A stretch of DNA of 64,000 bases from Lewinellaceae bacterium SD302 (GTDB lineage: Bacteria > Bacteroidota > Bacteroidia > Chitinophagales > Saprospiraceae), in contig PDLQ01000001.1 of the NCBI GenBank assembly GCA_002591745.1, positions 248,001 through 312,000 on the forward strand, in the 5' to 3' direction. The position numbers were made by a program, and so were the translations under genes. The notes below the pieces were generated by a model that saw nothing but the letters and a program-made list of their open reading frames with translations, was not told where the DNA came from and did no database searches. Of the stretch, positions 8,771 to 17,763 are shown one piece after another (position 1 is the first letter of the stretch; each line of letters opens with the position of its first letter).

Positions 8771-8840
8771 CTGGAATACGCCGCTCCCCGAGCGGCTAGT
8801 ACTACCGGTTTATAGCCGCTCGGTAAGCGGTGTGTTCCAG
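8771..8840. repeat. 28-bp near-perfect inverted repeat between parA and the GT-C gene
   Basis: The arms at 8771-8798 and 8813-8840 match at 24 of 28 positions; the inner part CGAGCGGCTA / TAGCCGCTCG is perfect. The loop is 14 bases. It follows the parA stop by 5 bases and precedes the next start. There is no T-run, so it could be a processing or attenuation hairpin or a REP-like element. Confidence 0.65.
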
Positions 8841-8845
8841 GCCGG

Positions 8846-9610
8846 TTAGTTGTTTTTCATGAACTCTTCCGCCAGGTTGAGGTAATTCACCGCTCCCTTA
8901 CTACCGGCATTGATCATCACCACGGGCAGATGTAAGTTCGGAGCCTCGCTAATACGGGCATTGCGGTGGATGATGGTGTCAAAGACCTTGCTGCCAAAAA
9001 TCTCCCGAACTTTGGCGACTACCATCTTGGCCAGGCGCAGACGGCTATCGTACATCGTCAGTACGATACCTTCGATCTTCAGGCTTGGATTCAATTGCTG
9101 TTGCACTACACTGATGGTATTTTGCAGTTTGGTCAATCCCTCCAAGGCAAAGTACTCACATTGAACCGGCACCAATACGGTATCAGCCGCGGTCAGGGCA
9201 TTAATGGTGATGAGGCCGAGACTGGGCAGACAATCGATGATCACGAAATCGTACTTGTCCCGAACTTTAGCGATGATATTGTTCTTGATGACGTCTTCCC
9301 GGCGGAAACGGTTGATCAGTTCCACTTCGGCGTTCGCCAGGGCGATACCCGAGGGTACGAGGTGCAGATTTGGGGTCTCGGTTTCGTAAATGACCTCCTC
9401 TACATCGAGGTCATTGACCAGAACATCGTAGATATTAGCTTCCAATTCATCGGCCGGAATCCCAACGGCAGAGGTAGCGTTGGCCTGTGGATCGGCGTCT
9501 ACCAGAAGGACCTTCTTTTCCAGAATAGCCAGTGATGCCGCCAGGTTGACGGCGGTGGTCGTTTTTCCTACGCCTCCTTTTTGGTTGGCGATCGCTACGA
9601 TTTTACCCAT
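8846..9610 (-). CDS. parA: ParA/Soj chromosome-partition ATPase
   Basis: A 254-residue deviant Walker-type ATPase. The P-loop with its signature lysine reads [16 protein letters not shown] at residue about 8, followed by [13 protein letters not shown] and [13 protein letters not shown]. It should bind DNA and drive segregation of the chromosomal origin together with ParB. The length fits the Soj class, without an N-terminal HTH. No parB is next to it in this window, which is unusual because Soj genes normally precede parB; the partner could be elsewhere or the gene may serve another positioning role. Confidence 0.88.
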   Translation of the reverse strand: MGKIVAIANQKGGVGKTTTAVNLAASLAILEKKVLLVDADPQANATSAVGIPADELEANIYDVLVNDLDVEEVIYETETPNLHLVPSGIALANAEVELINRFRREDVIKNNIIAKVRDKYDFVIIDCLPSLGLITINALTAADTVLVPVQCEYFALEGLTKLQNTISVVQQQLNPSLKIEGIVLTMYDSRLRLAKMVVAKVREIFGSKVFDTIIHRNARISEAPNLHLPVVMINAGSKGAVNYLNLAEEFMKNN

Positions 9611-9998
9611 AATTCAGTGTTGTGCGCTTCGGTTTGGAAGGCCAGCAAAAGTAGTCATTTTGCCTAACAACTCCTTGTATGTTTATGACGATACGATAAG
9701 CATTCATGTTTTGGCTGACAACTCTGAGGAGCAAGCTAGGTTTCGGTCGTTATTGTGACTAACAAGGTAGCAATGAGGCTGCAATCTGAGTCTGAATGAC
9801 CAGTCGAGAGGCATCGATAAATTCAAAACATCCTCATTTAGCTAAAATTGCCAACAATAATATTCAACTAATCGGCGAAAATATATAGGTGTGCTATTGT
9901 GAAAAGTAGTATTGCTATCTTGGTGTGACTTTTAGTTGACAATTTCTTAGAACTTATTCAGGCCAAGCAGGTTTCGATGGAGAACCACAACTCGGCCC
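9611..9998. other. Divergent intergenic region between parA and the T1SS operon
   Basis: No gene is seen in 388 bases. It must hold promoters for both directions, but I could not assign a convincing TTG-N20-TAnnTTTG pair. It contains a variant copy of the GCTACTTTG motif at 9757-9775 and a weaker relative (GCCAGCAAAAGTAGTC) near 9642. Confidence 0.5.
9757..9775 (-). repeat. Variant GCTACTTTG-family copy
   Basis: The plus strand reads GACTAACAAGGTAGCAATG, one base off the core. It lies in the parA/T1SS divergent spacer. Confidence 0.55.
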
Positions 9999-11753
9999 AT
10001 GACCAAACTCTCGGCGACCCAGCGCTTTTTTAAGATGCTGGAATTAGACAAACGCGAGATCAGCTACATTTATCTCTACGCAATTTTCAGCGGTTTGATC
10101 ACTTTGTCATTACCCCTGGGCATCCAGGCGATCATTGGTTTGATTGTCGGTGGGTCCGTGTCGGCGGCTTTGGTTGTGTTGGTTTCAGTAGTCACCATTG
10201 GTACGATGCTGACCGGTATATTGAAGGTGATGCAACTAACCGTTACGGAAAATATCCAGCGACGACTGTTTGCCCGGTCCAGTTTCGAATTTGCCTGGCG
10301 ATTGCCCCGAATTCGTTACGAGAAGTTATTAGGAGATTACCCGCCGGAATTGGTCAACCGCTTTTTTGACACCCTCACTTTGCAAAAGGGCTTGCCGAAA
10401 TTGCTCACCGATATCAGTACGGCAGCTTTACAAATTGTCTTTGGTCTGTTACTGATCTCTTTGTACCACGCAACCTTTGTTGTATTCAGTGTTTCTTTAA
10501 TTTTTATCCTGATTGCCCTGTTCTACTTCACGGGACCACGCGGGTTGTCTACCAGTATGCTGGAGTCAAAGTACAAGTACAAAGTTGCCCACTGGCTGGA
10601 AGAGATAGGACGTGCGGTGACGACTTTTAAATTATCCGGCCAGGCTAAACTGCCGTTGGACAAGACCAAAGGGTTGGTAGCCGGTTACCTGAGCGCGCGG
10701 CGTTCTCACTTCCGTATTCTTTTACTGCAGTACGGAGCCATGGTGGTATTCAAGACCCTGGTTACCCTGGCTTTGTTGTCTTTGGGGGCCCTGCTGGTAA
10801 TCGAAAATTCGATTACCATCGGTCAGTTTGTTGCTGCTGAGATCGTGATTATCCTGATCTTAAGCTCAATTGAAAAGCTCATTTTAAGCATGGACGTGAT
10901 CTACGACATGCTGACGGCTGTAGAAAAGATTGGTTACGTCACTGACTTGCCGATGGAAGATGAGGCAGCCGGACTTTGCTTCAATGAAGTCAAAAAGGGG
11001 AATCATGGAATGGCCCTGGAGTTTCGTCAACTCAATTTTCGCTTTCCGGATAGTGAGCGGAAAGTGATCGACGAGTTAACCCTGAGCATAAAGGCCGGAG
11101 AAAAGATATGTATTCTCGGGCCGAACCGCTCTGGTAAGTCGACCCTGATTCAACTGGCCGGACTGTTGTATACCGAATACGAAGGCAGCATCAGCTATAA
11201 CGGTATTCCTGCCCGTAACCTCGATTATCAGGACCTGCGCCGCCACATTGGCGACTATATGCGAGATGAAGATATCTTTCGGGCGACCCTGTTACAAAAC
11301 CTCTGGTTACACGATGATTCCCCTGATCTGCGGCAAATTCAGGAGGTTATCGAAACCTTTGGACTTACGGAATACGTGGCCGGTTTACCAGATGGCTACG
11401 ATACCGAGTTGTTGCCTAGTGGCCGGAACCTACCGGCCAGTGTCCGCACCAAACTATTGTTGGCCCGTACTTTGATGGGTAACCCGGCTTTACTAGCCCT
11501 GGGAGACTTCGGCGCTAACTTGAATGCTGCCGATCGCCGGAGAATCGCGGAGGTACTTACCAGGATCGATGATCATACTACGGTGCTGGCGGTATCCGAT
11601 GATCCCTATTTCGCCAGTCGTTGTGATCGAATTATCTATCTGGAAAATGGGAAAGTTGCACTGGATGGTACTTATGCTCAACTCGCTCAGGATCCTCGGG
11701 TTGCTTACACCCTGGGGCTTTCTTCCGCCGACCCTTATAACTCGATAAACTAG
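9999..11753 (+). CDS. Type I secretion ABC exporter with degenerate ATPase
   Basis: The 584-residue half-transporter has an N-terminal membrane domain (six helices, about 1-310) like HlyB/PrtD exporters, without a C39 peptidase, and a nucleotide-binding domain from about 345. Walker A is intact (GPNRSGKST). The other catalytic motifs are altered. The Q-loop position reads YMRDEDIF, with Arg where Gln is expected. The signature is LPSGRN instead of LSGGQ. The residue after the Walker B Asp is Phe (LALGDFG) instead of the catalytic Glu. The H-loop His is Ser (LAVSDDP). It may bind ATP but turn it over poorly. The next genes encode the adaptor and outer-membrane channel, with spacers of 4 and -4 bases. 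No second ABC subunit is nearby to form a catalytic heterodimer. Confidence 0.85.
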   Translation: MTKLSATQRFFKMLELDKREISYIYLYAIFSGLITLSLPLGIQAIIGLIVGGSVSAALVVLVSVVTIGTMLTGILKVMQLTVTENIQRRLFARSSFEFAWRLPRIRYEKLLGDYPPELVNRFFDTLTLQKGLPKLLTDISTAALQIVFGLLLISLYHATFVVFSVSLIFILIALFYFTGPRGLSTSMLESKYKYKVAHWLEEIGRAVTTFKLSGQAKLPLDKTKGLVAGYLSARRSHFRILLLQYGAMVVFKTLVTLALLSLGALLVIENSITIGQFVAAEIVIILILSSIEKLILSMDVIYDMLTAVEKIGYVTDLPMEDEAAGLCFNEVKKGNHGMALEFRQLNFRFPDSERKVIDELTLSIKAGEKICILGPNRSGKSTLIQLAGLLYTEYEGSISYNGIPARNLDYQDLRRHIGDYMRDEDIFRATLLQNLWLHDDSPDLRQIQEVIETFGLTEYVAGLPDGYDTELLPSGRNLPASVRTKLLLARTLMGNPALLALGDFGANLNAADRRRIAEVLTRIDDHTTVLAVSDDPYFASRCDRIIYLENGKVALDGTYAQLAQDPRVAYTLGLSSADPYNSIN

Positions 11754-11757
11754 GACC

Positions 11758-13152
11758 ATGCTCAACATTAGTTCTAACAACAATCAGGCACCGCTGGAAT
11801 TGCGAGCTTTTACCAAGGAGCAGGTAGATGTAATGCCGAAGGCCAATCGTCTGCTACGGATCTGGTTGATCGCGCTGCTGATCATCTTTATGGTCTTCAT
11901 GTTTTTGCCCTGGACCCAGAATATTCAGTCAGATGGTAAGATCACCACGCTGCTTCCTCAGGGGAGGCCGCAGTCTATCCAGGCTACCATAGCGGGCCAG
12001 GTTGAGGAATGGTACGTTCGTGAAGGGCAGACGATCCTGGCCGGAGATACCATCCTGAAGCTGACCGAGGTAAAGGGCGAATACCTGGACCCACTGTTGG
12101 TAGACCGAACCCTAGCCCGCCGTGACGCCAAATCCGGTAGTGCCAGAGGTTACCAGGAAAAAGTTGATGCACTGACCAATCAAATTCAGACTTTGGAAGA
12201 TCAACTTGTTTTGAAGCGCCAACAGCAGGAACAGAAGATTGAACAAACGAAACTGAAAATTCAGACCCAACAGGCTAACATCACCAATGCCGAGGAGCAA
12301 CTGGACGTCGCTCAAATACAGGTCGATCGTTCGCAATCTCTATTCGAACAAGGTATTGATGCCCGCAGCAAGTTAGAGGAGAAGCAAAATAAACTGGCGG
12401 CTAACCGGGCTAAACTCACCAGTGAACGGAACAAACTTCAGGAACTGGAGCAGGAGCTGGATATTTTGCAACTCGGATTGCGTAATCTTAATAATGAAAC
12501 CCGGGAAAAGATCGCCAAAGCCCGTTCGGACCGGGCCAGTGCCCGCAGTGCATTTTTTACGGCGACTGGGGACGTCGCCAAGATCGAGAATGAAGCAGCT
12601 AACTATTCGGCCCGGAACAACTTCTACTACGTGATCGCTCCCCAGAATTCTATAATTTCCGAAGCTTACGTCAGTGGAGTAGGGGAGATCGTAAAGGAAG
12701 GGCAAACTCTGGTGACCATCGTACCCACCGATCCAGCCCTTGCCGTGGAGTTGTTTGTACGGCCAATGGATTTGCCATTGTTGCAAATGGGGCAGGAAGT
12801 CCGCCTGCAATTCGACGGCTGGCCAGCCATTGTTTTTGGCGGTTGGCCGGGTGCTTCCTTCGGTACCTTTACCGGTCGTATCGTAGCTATCGATAACAAC
12901 ACGAATAAAAAAGGGGAATACCGTATTCTCGTAGCTCCCCGGGATAACGGCGATCGCGACGACGATCACTGGCCCAAACAATTAAGGCCCGGCTCGGGAG
13001 CCAGAGGTATCGCGCTGCTGTCTGACGTACCACTCTGGTACGAGCTCTGGCGTCAACTCAATGGCTTTCCAGCCGATTATTACATCGAGGAAGAAGGTGA
13101 GAAGTTGAAGGAGCCAAAATCCAAAGCACCGGTTAAAAAGGTGATCAAATGA
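11758..13152 (+). CDS. HlyD-family periplasmic adaptor of type I secretion
   Basis: A 464-residue membrane fusion protein. A short cytoplasmic tail is followed by one membrane helix (about 38-55, LIALLIIFMVFMFLPW). Then come a lipoyl half-motif (GQVEEWYVREGQTILAGDTIL), a long coiled-coil hairpin (about 130-275, rich in Gln, Glu and Lys) and a second lipoyl and beta-barrel part (SGVGEIVKEGQTLVTIVP). It should bridge the inner-membrane ABC protein and the TolC-like channel. It starts 4 bases after the ABC gene and overlaps the channel gene by ATGA, so the three are co-translated. Confidence 0.92.
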   Translation: MLNISSNNNQAPLELRAFTKEQVDVMPKANRLLRIWLIALLIIFMVFMFLPWTQNIQSDGKITTLLPQGRPQSIQATIAGQVEEWYVREGQTILAGDTILKLTEVKGEYLDPLLVDRTLARRDAKSGSARGYQEKVDALTNQIQTLEDQLVLKRQQQEQKIEQTKLKIQTQQANITNAEEQLDVAQIQVDRSQSLFEQGIDARSKLEEKQNKLAANRAKLTSERNKLQELEQELDILQLGLRNLNNETREKIAKARSDRASARSAFFTATGDVAKIENEAANYSARNNFYYVIAPQNSIISEAYVSGVGEIVKEGQTLVTIVPTDPALAVELFVRPMDLPLLQMGQEVRLQFDGWPAIVFGGWPGASFGTFTGRIVAIDNNTNKKGEYRILVAPRDNGDRDDDHWPKQLRPGSGARGIALLSDVPLWYELWRQLNGFPADYYIEEEGEKLKEPKSKAPVKKVIK

Positions 13153-14570
13153 TAAAGTATCTGTCGCTTGTCACAGCCTTTTCACTGACGCTGATCTGGG
13201 GAAATTTATTTAGCCAGGCCACGACTGATTTTCTAAGCCCGGAAGCTTTCCTTCGTCAGGTCTTTGCCAATAATCCAGATGCATTGCGCGCTGATCTGCT
13301 CGGGGAAATGGCTGCCGCTTCTTTGCTGACGGCAAGGGGAGGGTTTGATCCTGAGCTCTACGGAGATTACTACGGTAAGAATTTTAAGGGTACTGACTAC
13401 TGGGACATCTCGGAAGCCGGGCTCTACGTACCTACTCTAGGCGGACTGGAATTGCTGGCCGGTTATCGCACTGCCTCCGGTGATTTTCTCAGTACGGCAG
13501 ACACTCAGCCGACGCGTGGCCAAGCTTTTGCGGGAATCAAAGCTCATCTGTTGCAGGGACTGATTACCGATGAGCGTCGAACGTCCTTAAGACGCGCCGA
13601 GTTATTACAGCAGTGGAACGAGATCGAAGCACTCGCCATCCGTAACGATCTTGGCTTCGACGCGATGCTGGTTTACCTGGATTATAGTTATGCGTCCAGT
13701 GAATTGGAACTGTTACGTTTCAGTCGTAATCTGGCCGAATTGCGCCTGGACCAAACCCGCTCTGCTTTTACGGCTGGTGATCGTCCTGCCCTGGATACCC
13801 TGGAAACGGCGATGCAACTTAGTCAGCGCGAAGTTGATATTGCCAGTGCCCGGACAGATTTGATTGCCGCCGAAAGAAACGCCAACATCCTTCTCTGGGA
13901 ATCTGCCGACCCGGGCTCGGTTCCCCTGAGTCTCCCTCCACCGGTAGATCTGGAAAGTCTGAACCTCTACATTGGCAGTCAACAGCCGGTTATAGACGCC
14001 AGTAACAATCCGGAGTTGTTGGCTTACAACTTCAAACTGGCGGATTTGGATCTGGAACGTCGCCTGAAAAAACAAAAGGTGTTGCCTAAACTCACCGTCA
14101 AGTATGAAGCCCTTGCGGACGGTTTCGATTTTACGCCCAAGGATGAGGAAGGCAACTCAGTCGGAGATTTCGTGCTGAACGATAACAAATTCGAAGTGGC
14201 GTTCACCGCCCCGATTTTTCAACGTACTGCCAGGGGGGAGGTGCAGTTGAACGCCCTGAAAATTCGCGACAGTGAACTGCAAAGAGACCTCAAGATTCGT
14301 TCTTTGAATCAAAAACTACAACAGTACCAGGAACAACTGGAACAAACCCGCAATCAATATGATCTTCAACAAGGACTGGTCAACAACTACCGCCGCCTCC
14401 TGGAGGCCGAGCAGATCAAATTTGACCTGGGCGATAGTTCCGTTTTCCTCCTCAATAGCCGGGAGAACAAGTGGCTGGATTCACGGATGAAATTGCTCAA
14501 AACGCGTAAAGAGCTGAGTAAGATCGAGTTGACTTTACAGTATTTGGGTGGCAATATTGGAAGTTGGTAA
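13149..14570 (+). CDS. TolC-family outer-membrane efflux channel
   Basis: A 473-residue protein with a signal peptide ending NLFSQ. Two long Gln/Leu-rich helical hairpins (about 160-245 and 370-445) and barrel strands such as FEVAFTAPIF fit the duplicated TolC fold. It completes the tripartite type I secretion system begun at 9999 and shares an ATGA overlap with the adaptor gene. No candidate substrate gene with RTX or double-glycine features is adjacent. It converges closely with the hydrolase gene ending at 14586. Confidence 0.9.
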   Translation: MIKYLSLVTAFSLTLIWGNLFSQATTDFLSPEAFLRQVFANNPDALRADLLGEMAAASLLTARGGFDPELYGDYYGKNFKGTDYWDISEAGLYVPTLGGLELLAGYRTASGDFLSTADTQPTRGQAFAGIKAHLLQGLITDERRTSLRRAELLQQWNEIEALAIRNDLGFDAMLVYLDYSYASSELELLRFSRNLAELRLDQTRSAFTAGDRPALDTLETAMQLSQREVDIASARTDLIAAERNANILLWESADPGSVPLSLPPPVDLESLNLYIGSQQPVIDASNNPELLAYNFKLADLDLERRLKKQKVLPKLTVKYEALADGFDFTPKDEEGNSVGDFVLNDNKFEVAFTAPIFQRTARGEVQLNALKIRDSELQRDLKIRSLNQKLQQYQEQLEQTRNQYDLQQGLVNNYRRLLEAEQIKFDLGDSSVFLLNSRENKWLDSRMKLLKTRKELSKIELTLQYLGGNIGSW

Positions 14571-14585
14571 TGGTGATTGTGAAAT

Positions 14586-15623
14586 CTACCGGTGCTCATT
14601 GATAAACTCAATTAGCTTTTCCGCAAAAAGATCGGGCTCGGATTCTAGAGGCCCATGTCCGGCACGTTCAAAAATGAAGAGTTCTTTGTGATCGGAGCCT
14701 AAATGCTCGAGGGCTTCCTGAGCAAACCTGATAGGAACCACTAAATCATGCCGACCCCAAAGGACCAGAGAAGGAATGGTAATTTCGGGCAGACGATCCG
14801 TGAATGACACATCTCGATAAAGACCTTTATCTACGGTTAGGATAATTGATATCTCTGGATTGTTTCTGATGGGCCATCTCCAATCTTTTCCATTTTCGTC
14901 AAGAAACCTCGGCTCATCGATGACCATGTCTTCCGCGAGTACACCTTCAGATGCATGAGCCGTGCTATTCAACTTGAAGAAATCCTCGTCGCTGTAACCG
15001 GGGTCCGTTTCCTGGACCAACTCGAGAACATCTTGCCAGTGAGTGACGCTGTTGCCTAAGGCGATTTGCGTATTTGCCGTTTCCGGCAAGATAATTTGAT
15101 ATTCCCCATACAAATCTTTGGGGCTATGCGCTCCTGAAACATCGATCCATCCCAAGAAAGACTCCTGGTCTTTTAGCAGGGTGGCCGGCCCGAGAGTGCC
15201 TCCCCAACTCGCGCCCATTAAAAAGAAGCTGGCATCGTCTCCATATCTGCTTTTTAAAACTTTTACCAGGGCCAGTACGTCATCCGCCATTGCATCGATG
15301 CTTACGTCATCGTCGGAGTACTTGCCCTGAGCGTTTCCAGAGCCTCTTTGGTCAAAATAGACGACGGCATTATTTTTTTCTACTTCGGTGATCATGGTAT
15401 TTACCCGAGCCTCCCAGCCCAATCCACCGGGGCCACCGTGTAGATAGATGAGAAAGAGCTTCTCGGAAGCATTCCCGTGAACATAGGCAGGCATATCGGC
15501 TCCGCGGTGCCTGACGTAAATGGTTTCATCCAGTTTGCTAAGGTTGAATCCATCTTTTGAACAGGAAAAGATATTAAGCAGTCCCAGCAGGACAAGTACA
15601 GGGAATAATTGGTTGATTTTCAT
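14586..15623 (-). CDS. Alpha/beta hydrolase lipoprotein, proline-iminopeptidase-like
   Basis: The 345-residue protein has a lipoprotein signal (LLGLLNIFSCS, Cys about 21), so it is probably anchored in the envelope. The oxyanion segment YLHGGPGGLGWE, the DQRGSGNAQG turn and the nucleophile elbow GASWGG are typical of peptidase family S33. The acid is in LWGRHDLVVP and the catalytic His in ERAGHGPLES. A long lid of about 80 residues lies between the nucleophile and the acid. The substrate cannot be told; S33 members cleave N-terminal proline or act as esterases. Confidence 0.82.
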   Translation of the reverse strand: MKINQLFPVLVLLGLLNIFSCSKDGFNLSKLDETIYVRHRGADMPAYVHGNASEKLFLIYLHGGPGGLGWEARVNTMITEVEKNNAVVYFDQRGSGNAQGKYSDDDVSIDAMADDVLALVKVLKSRYGDDASFFLMGASWGGTLGPATLLKDQESFLGWIDVSGAHSPKDLYGEYQIILPETANTQIALGNSVTHWQDVLELVQETDPGYSDEDFFKLNSTAHASEGVLAEDMVIDEPRFLDENGKDWRWPIRNNPEISIILTVDKGLYRDVSFTDRLPEITIPSLVLWGRHDLVVPIRFAQEALEHLGSDHKELFIFERAGHGPLESEPDLFAEKLIEFINEHR

Positions 15624-15662
15624 TGCTTGTTAGGTTATTTGGATAAAGGGGTGGGTGTTTTA

Positions 15663-15704
15663 GACTTCAAAGTAGCAGTGTGTAATCGTTGCTACTTTGC
15701 AGTC
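15663..15704. repeat. Inverted pair of GCTACTTTG-family motifs
   Basis: GACTTCAAAGTAGCA (from 15663) and TGCTACTTTGCAGTC (ending 15704) form a 15-bp stem with one mismatch and a 12-base loop. It lies after the stop of the gene at 15725-16342 and before the hydrolase start, both minus strand, where it could end transcription. Confidence 0.75.
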
Positions 15705-15724
15705 AAAAGAGTATTCTGTCAGCA

Positions 15725-16342
15725 CTATCTCTTACTAAAATTGAATTTGCGGCCAAAGTGAAATGAGAGGATGGGTAATACACCCGTATTGTAGTCGGTC
15801 AGCAGTGTATACTGTAGGTTCAAGTACCAGCCGGATCGTTTGGTGCCTTTGCGGAATCGCCCGATACCAATGGCAATGGAGGGGGCGTAATAAGTCCGGC
15901 CGGGGAAGAAAACCCTGGAGACTTTATCATCTGCCACTTTATAGGTGGTTGTTAGCATTGAACGGTATAAACCGAGTGGATTGAATTCTACGGAAAGTCC
16001 CCGGCTCTTGTTGTTGACCCTGCGAAGGATAAGACCGGAGTAAGTGAATATCCCGTTTTGGGTTTTGGTGGCGAAGTTCGTGGAATAGCCCAGGCTTCCG
16101 TTCAACAAGAGTTGTCGCTTAATATTCTTTTGTCCCGTCTTTTTTTCCTTGGTCCTGACGCTCTCTTTCCAAAGATATTCCGCGCCGAGGTTAAGACCGC
16201 TGTTGGAGAAGAGGTTGCCAAAGTAGCCAACTTTAAAGTCTGTTCTTTCCGCCAGAGAATTAAATTTTGTCATGTCCTGAGCCGAAAGGGAAGCGACACT
16301 AAACAGGAGAATAGCTACCATGAGGCAGTTTATTGAATTCAT
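15725..16342 (-). CDS. Outer-membrane beta-barrel protein, family unknown
   Basis: The start at 16342 is chosen because MNSINCLMVAILLFSVASLSAQ is a clean signal peptide; an upstream ATG nine codons earlier adds only a polar tail. The 205-residue product consists of short amphipathic strands (VGYFGNLF, LNLGAEYLW, SIAIGIGRF, WYLNLQYTLL, GVLPILSFHFG) and ends near an aromatic residue, as small outer-membrane barrels do. No precise family was recognised. It sits between an AraC-type regulator and a hydrolase lipoprotein on the same strand; a functional link is unproven. Confidence 0.6.
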   Translation of the reverse strand: MNSINCLMVAILLFSVASLSAQDMTKFNSLAERTDFKVGYFGNLFSNSGLNLGAEYLWKESVRTKEKKTGQKNIKRQLLLNGSLGYSTNFATKTQNGIFTYSGLILRRVNNKSRGLSVEFNPLGLYRSMLTTTYKVADDKVSRVFFPGRTYYAPSIAIGIGRFRKGTKRSGWYLNLQYTLLTDYNTGVLPILSFHFGRKFNFSKR

Positions 16343-16428
16343 AGTTTCATTTGGTTGTTGATGCTGCAATCTTAGGCTGAATGCGGCTAACAGCAGTTCC
16401 GAAACCTTGAATTTGAATATATCCGAAC

Positions 16429-17559
16429 CTATCGTTGTGCCTTTCGGTAGGCGTTTGGGGTCATTCCCGTCATTTTTTTAAAAGCCGTATGAAAAGTAGT
16501 CTTTGATGAGAATCCTGACTCCAGCCCGATGGCGAGTAAACTGTAGTTGTCGAATTCACGGCTAGTGATCATGGCCTTGACGGCTTCAACCCGGTAGCGA
16601 TTAACGTACGTCGAGAAATTATCTCCCGTAATAGTGTTGACGAGTTGAGAAACGTAGCCTGGGCTTATCCCCAGCATTTCAGCTATCTGTGCCCGATCCA
16701 GGGTGTTGTCCAGATAAATCCGCTCGTCGATGAAAAGCGCTTCCATTTTTTGGAAATAGGCGTTGTCTGCGGTTAAAACTGCCGTTTGCTGCTCACTATT
16801 TTTGGCAGCTCCCGGAGGGGGAGTGATGCTCGGTTTAATCGAGCCGAACTTCCACCGGTTGATCAGGTCTCTGATCTCTTCCTGATCTTTGGAAAGTCTG
16901 AACCTGAAGATGCCAACGTATGTAATCCAATGAATGAGAAAAGTAGCGGCCAGCGCCACGATTTTCATCGCCGAAGCGAAGTCGATGAGCGAAAACATGG
17001 CGAAGAATGCGGACAGCACCCATGAAAACATGGTGATGGAAACGAATAGCCAGATTTGTTTCAGCCAACGTTTTTCCCGTTTGATCCCGGCGTGTTTAAT
17101 GAATGAGTAAGCGTAGACCAAAACAGCGGGAATGAATAGCAGCACCAGTAGAAATAATAGGCCTCCGGTCAGGTTTAAAAAGGTCTGAAACACGATGCCT
17201 GAATCGAGAAGTGTATCAAGACCACTTATAACGACAGTCAGTATGTGGGGCGCAAATAACCACCACCTTTTGCTGGAGTACCGGAAGGGATGATTTACCT
17301 GGTTGACAATGAATAACAATACCAAGACCGGGAACAGCGCCCCCGAACTAAAAACATCGATCAAGGTCACTAAGAAATTTTGATCAGTAGCTTCAGTGAC
17401 TTCCATCGCCAGGCTCAATAGCGAAAGAGAAAGCCCGATTACGCCAAATGCCAAGTATTTGTTGGCGCTGCTCTTGAAAATGGGGGAACTCAGGATGATC
17501 ACGCCCAGTAATATTCCCTGAAATATTGCAATGTTGAAAAGGGCAGCTATCAAAGACAA
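16429..17559 (-). CDS. Membrane-bound AraC-family transcription regulator
   Basis: Residues about 1-225 form seven hydrophobic helices. A linker leads to a C-terminal AraC/XylS DNA-binding domain (about 275-376) with the two helix-turn-helix units: RAQIAEMLGISPGYVSQLVN and the second recognised by ESGFSSKTTFHTAFKKMTG followed by TPNAYRK. Such 7TM-AraC proteins are common in Bacteroidota and presumably sense an envelope signal. It may control the two minus-strand genes that follow, but spacing gives only weak support. Confidence 0.85.
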   Translation of the reverse strand: MSLIAALFNIAIFQGILLGVIILSSPIFKSSANKYLAFGVIGLSLSLLSLAMEVTEATDQNFLVTLIDVFSSGALFPVLVLLFIVNQVNHPFRYSSKRWWLFAPHILTVVISGLDTLLDSGIVFQTFLNLTGGLLFLLVLLFIPAVLVYAYSFIKHAGIKREKRWLKQIWLFVSITMFSWVLSAFFAMFSLIDFASAMKIVALAATFLIHWITYVGIFRFRLSKDQEEIRDLINRWKFGSIKPSITPPPGAAKNSEQQTAVLTADNAYFQKMEALFIDERIYLDNTLDRAQIAEMLGISPGYVSQLVNTITGDNFSTYVNRYRVEAVKAMITSREFDNYSLLAIGLESGFSSKTTFHTAFKKMTGMTPNAYRKAQR

Positions 17560-17628
17560 AGTGGCTGGGGTTAGTTAGGGGTGAGCCAAGGTAGGTCTTT
17601 TTCTCTGCGGCGAATCAAAAATAGTTAC

Positions 17629-17668
17629 ATAGCAATATTGCTATATTAGATTGTTCGCTTTATCTTTG
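17629..17668 (+). promoter_or_regulatory. Arsenic operon promoter with palindromic operator
   Basis: A perfect 16-bp palindrome, ATAGCAATATTGCTAT, lies at 17629-17644. Its centre contains TTG (17638-17640), which is 20 bases upstream of TATCTTTG (17661-17668), matching the Bacteroidota TTG / TAnnTTTG spacing. The operator therefore covers the -33 element. ArsR encoded in this operon is the likely binder; this is inference from layout. Confidence 0.65.
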
Positions 17669-17744
17669 CCTTGGTCATTCGGCCAATCATTTACGATTGT
17701 CGACGTTTATCGCCCGGCATATGCAAATGATCAATACTACAAAA

Positions 17745-17763
17745 CATTGCTACTTTGTTAGTA
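17745..17763 (+). repeat. GCTACTTTG-family motif copy
   Basis: CATTGCTACTTTGTTAGTA overlaps the presumed TTG start codon of the DUF6428 gene. Confidence 0.7.

Noticed and set aside
12373-12981. A 202-codon open frame opposite the HlyD adaptor
   Set aside because: Mirror of the coiled-coil codons; the plus-strand gene is complete and couples to its neighbours.
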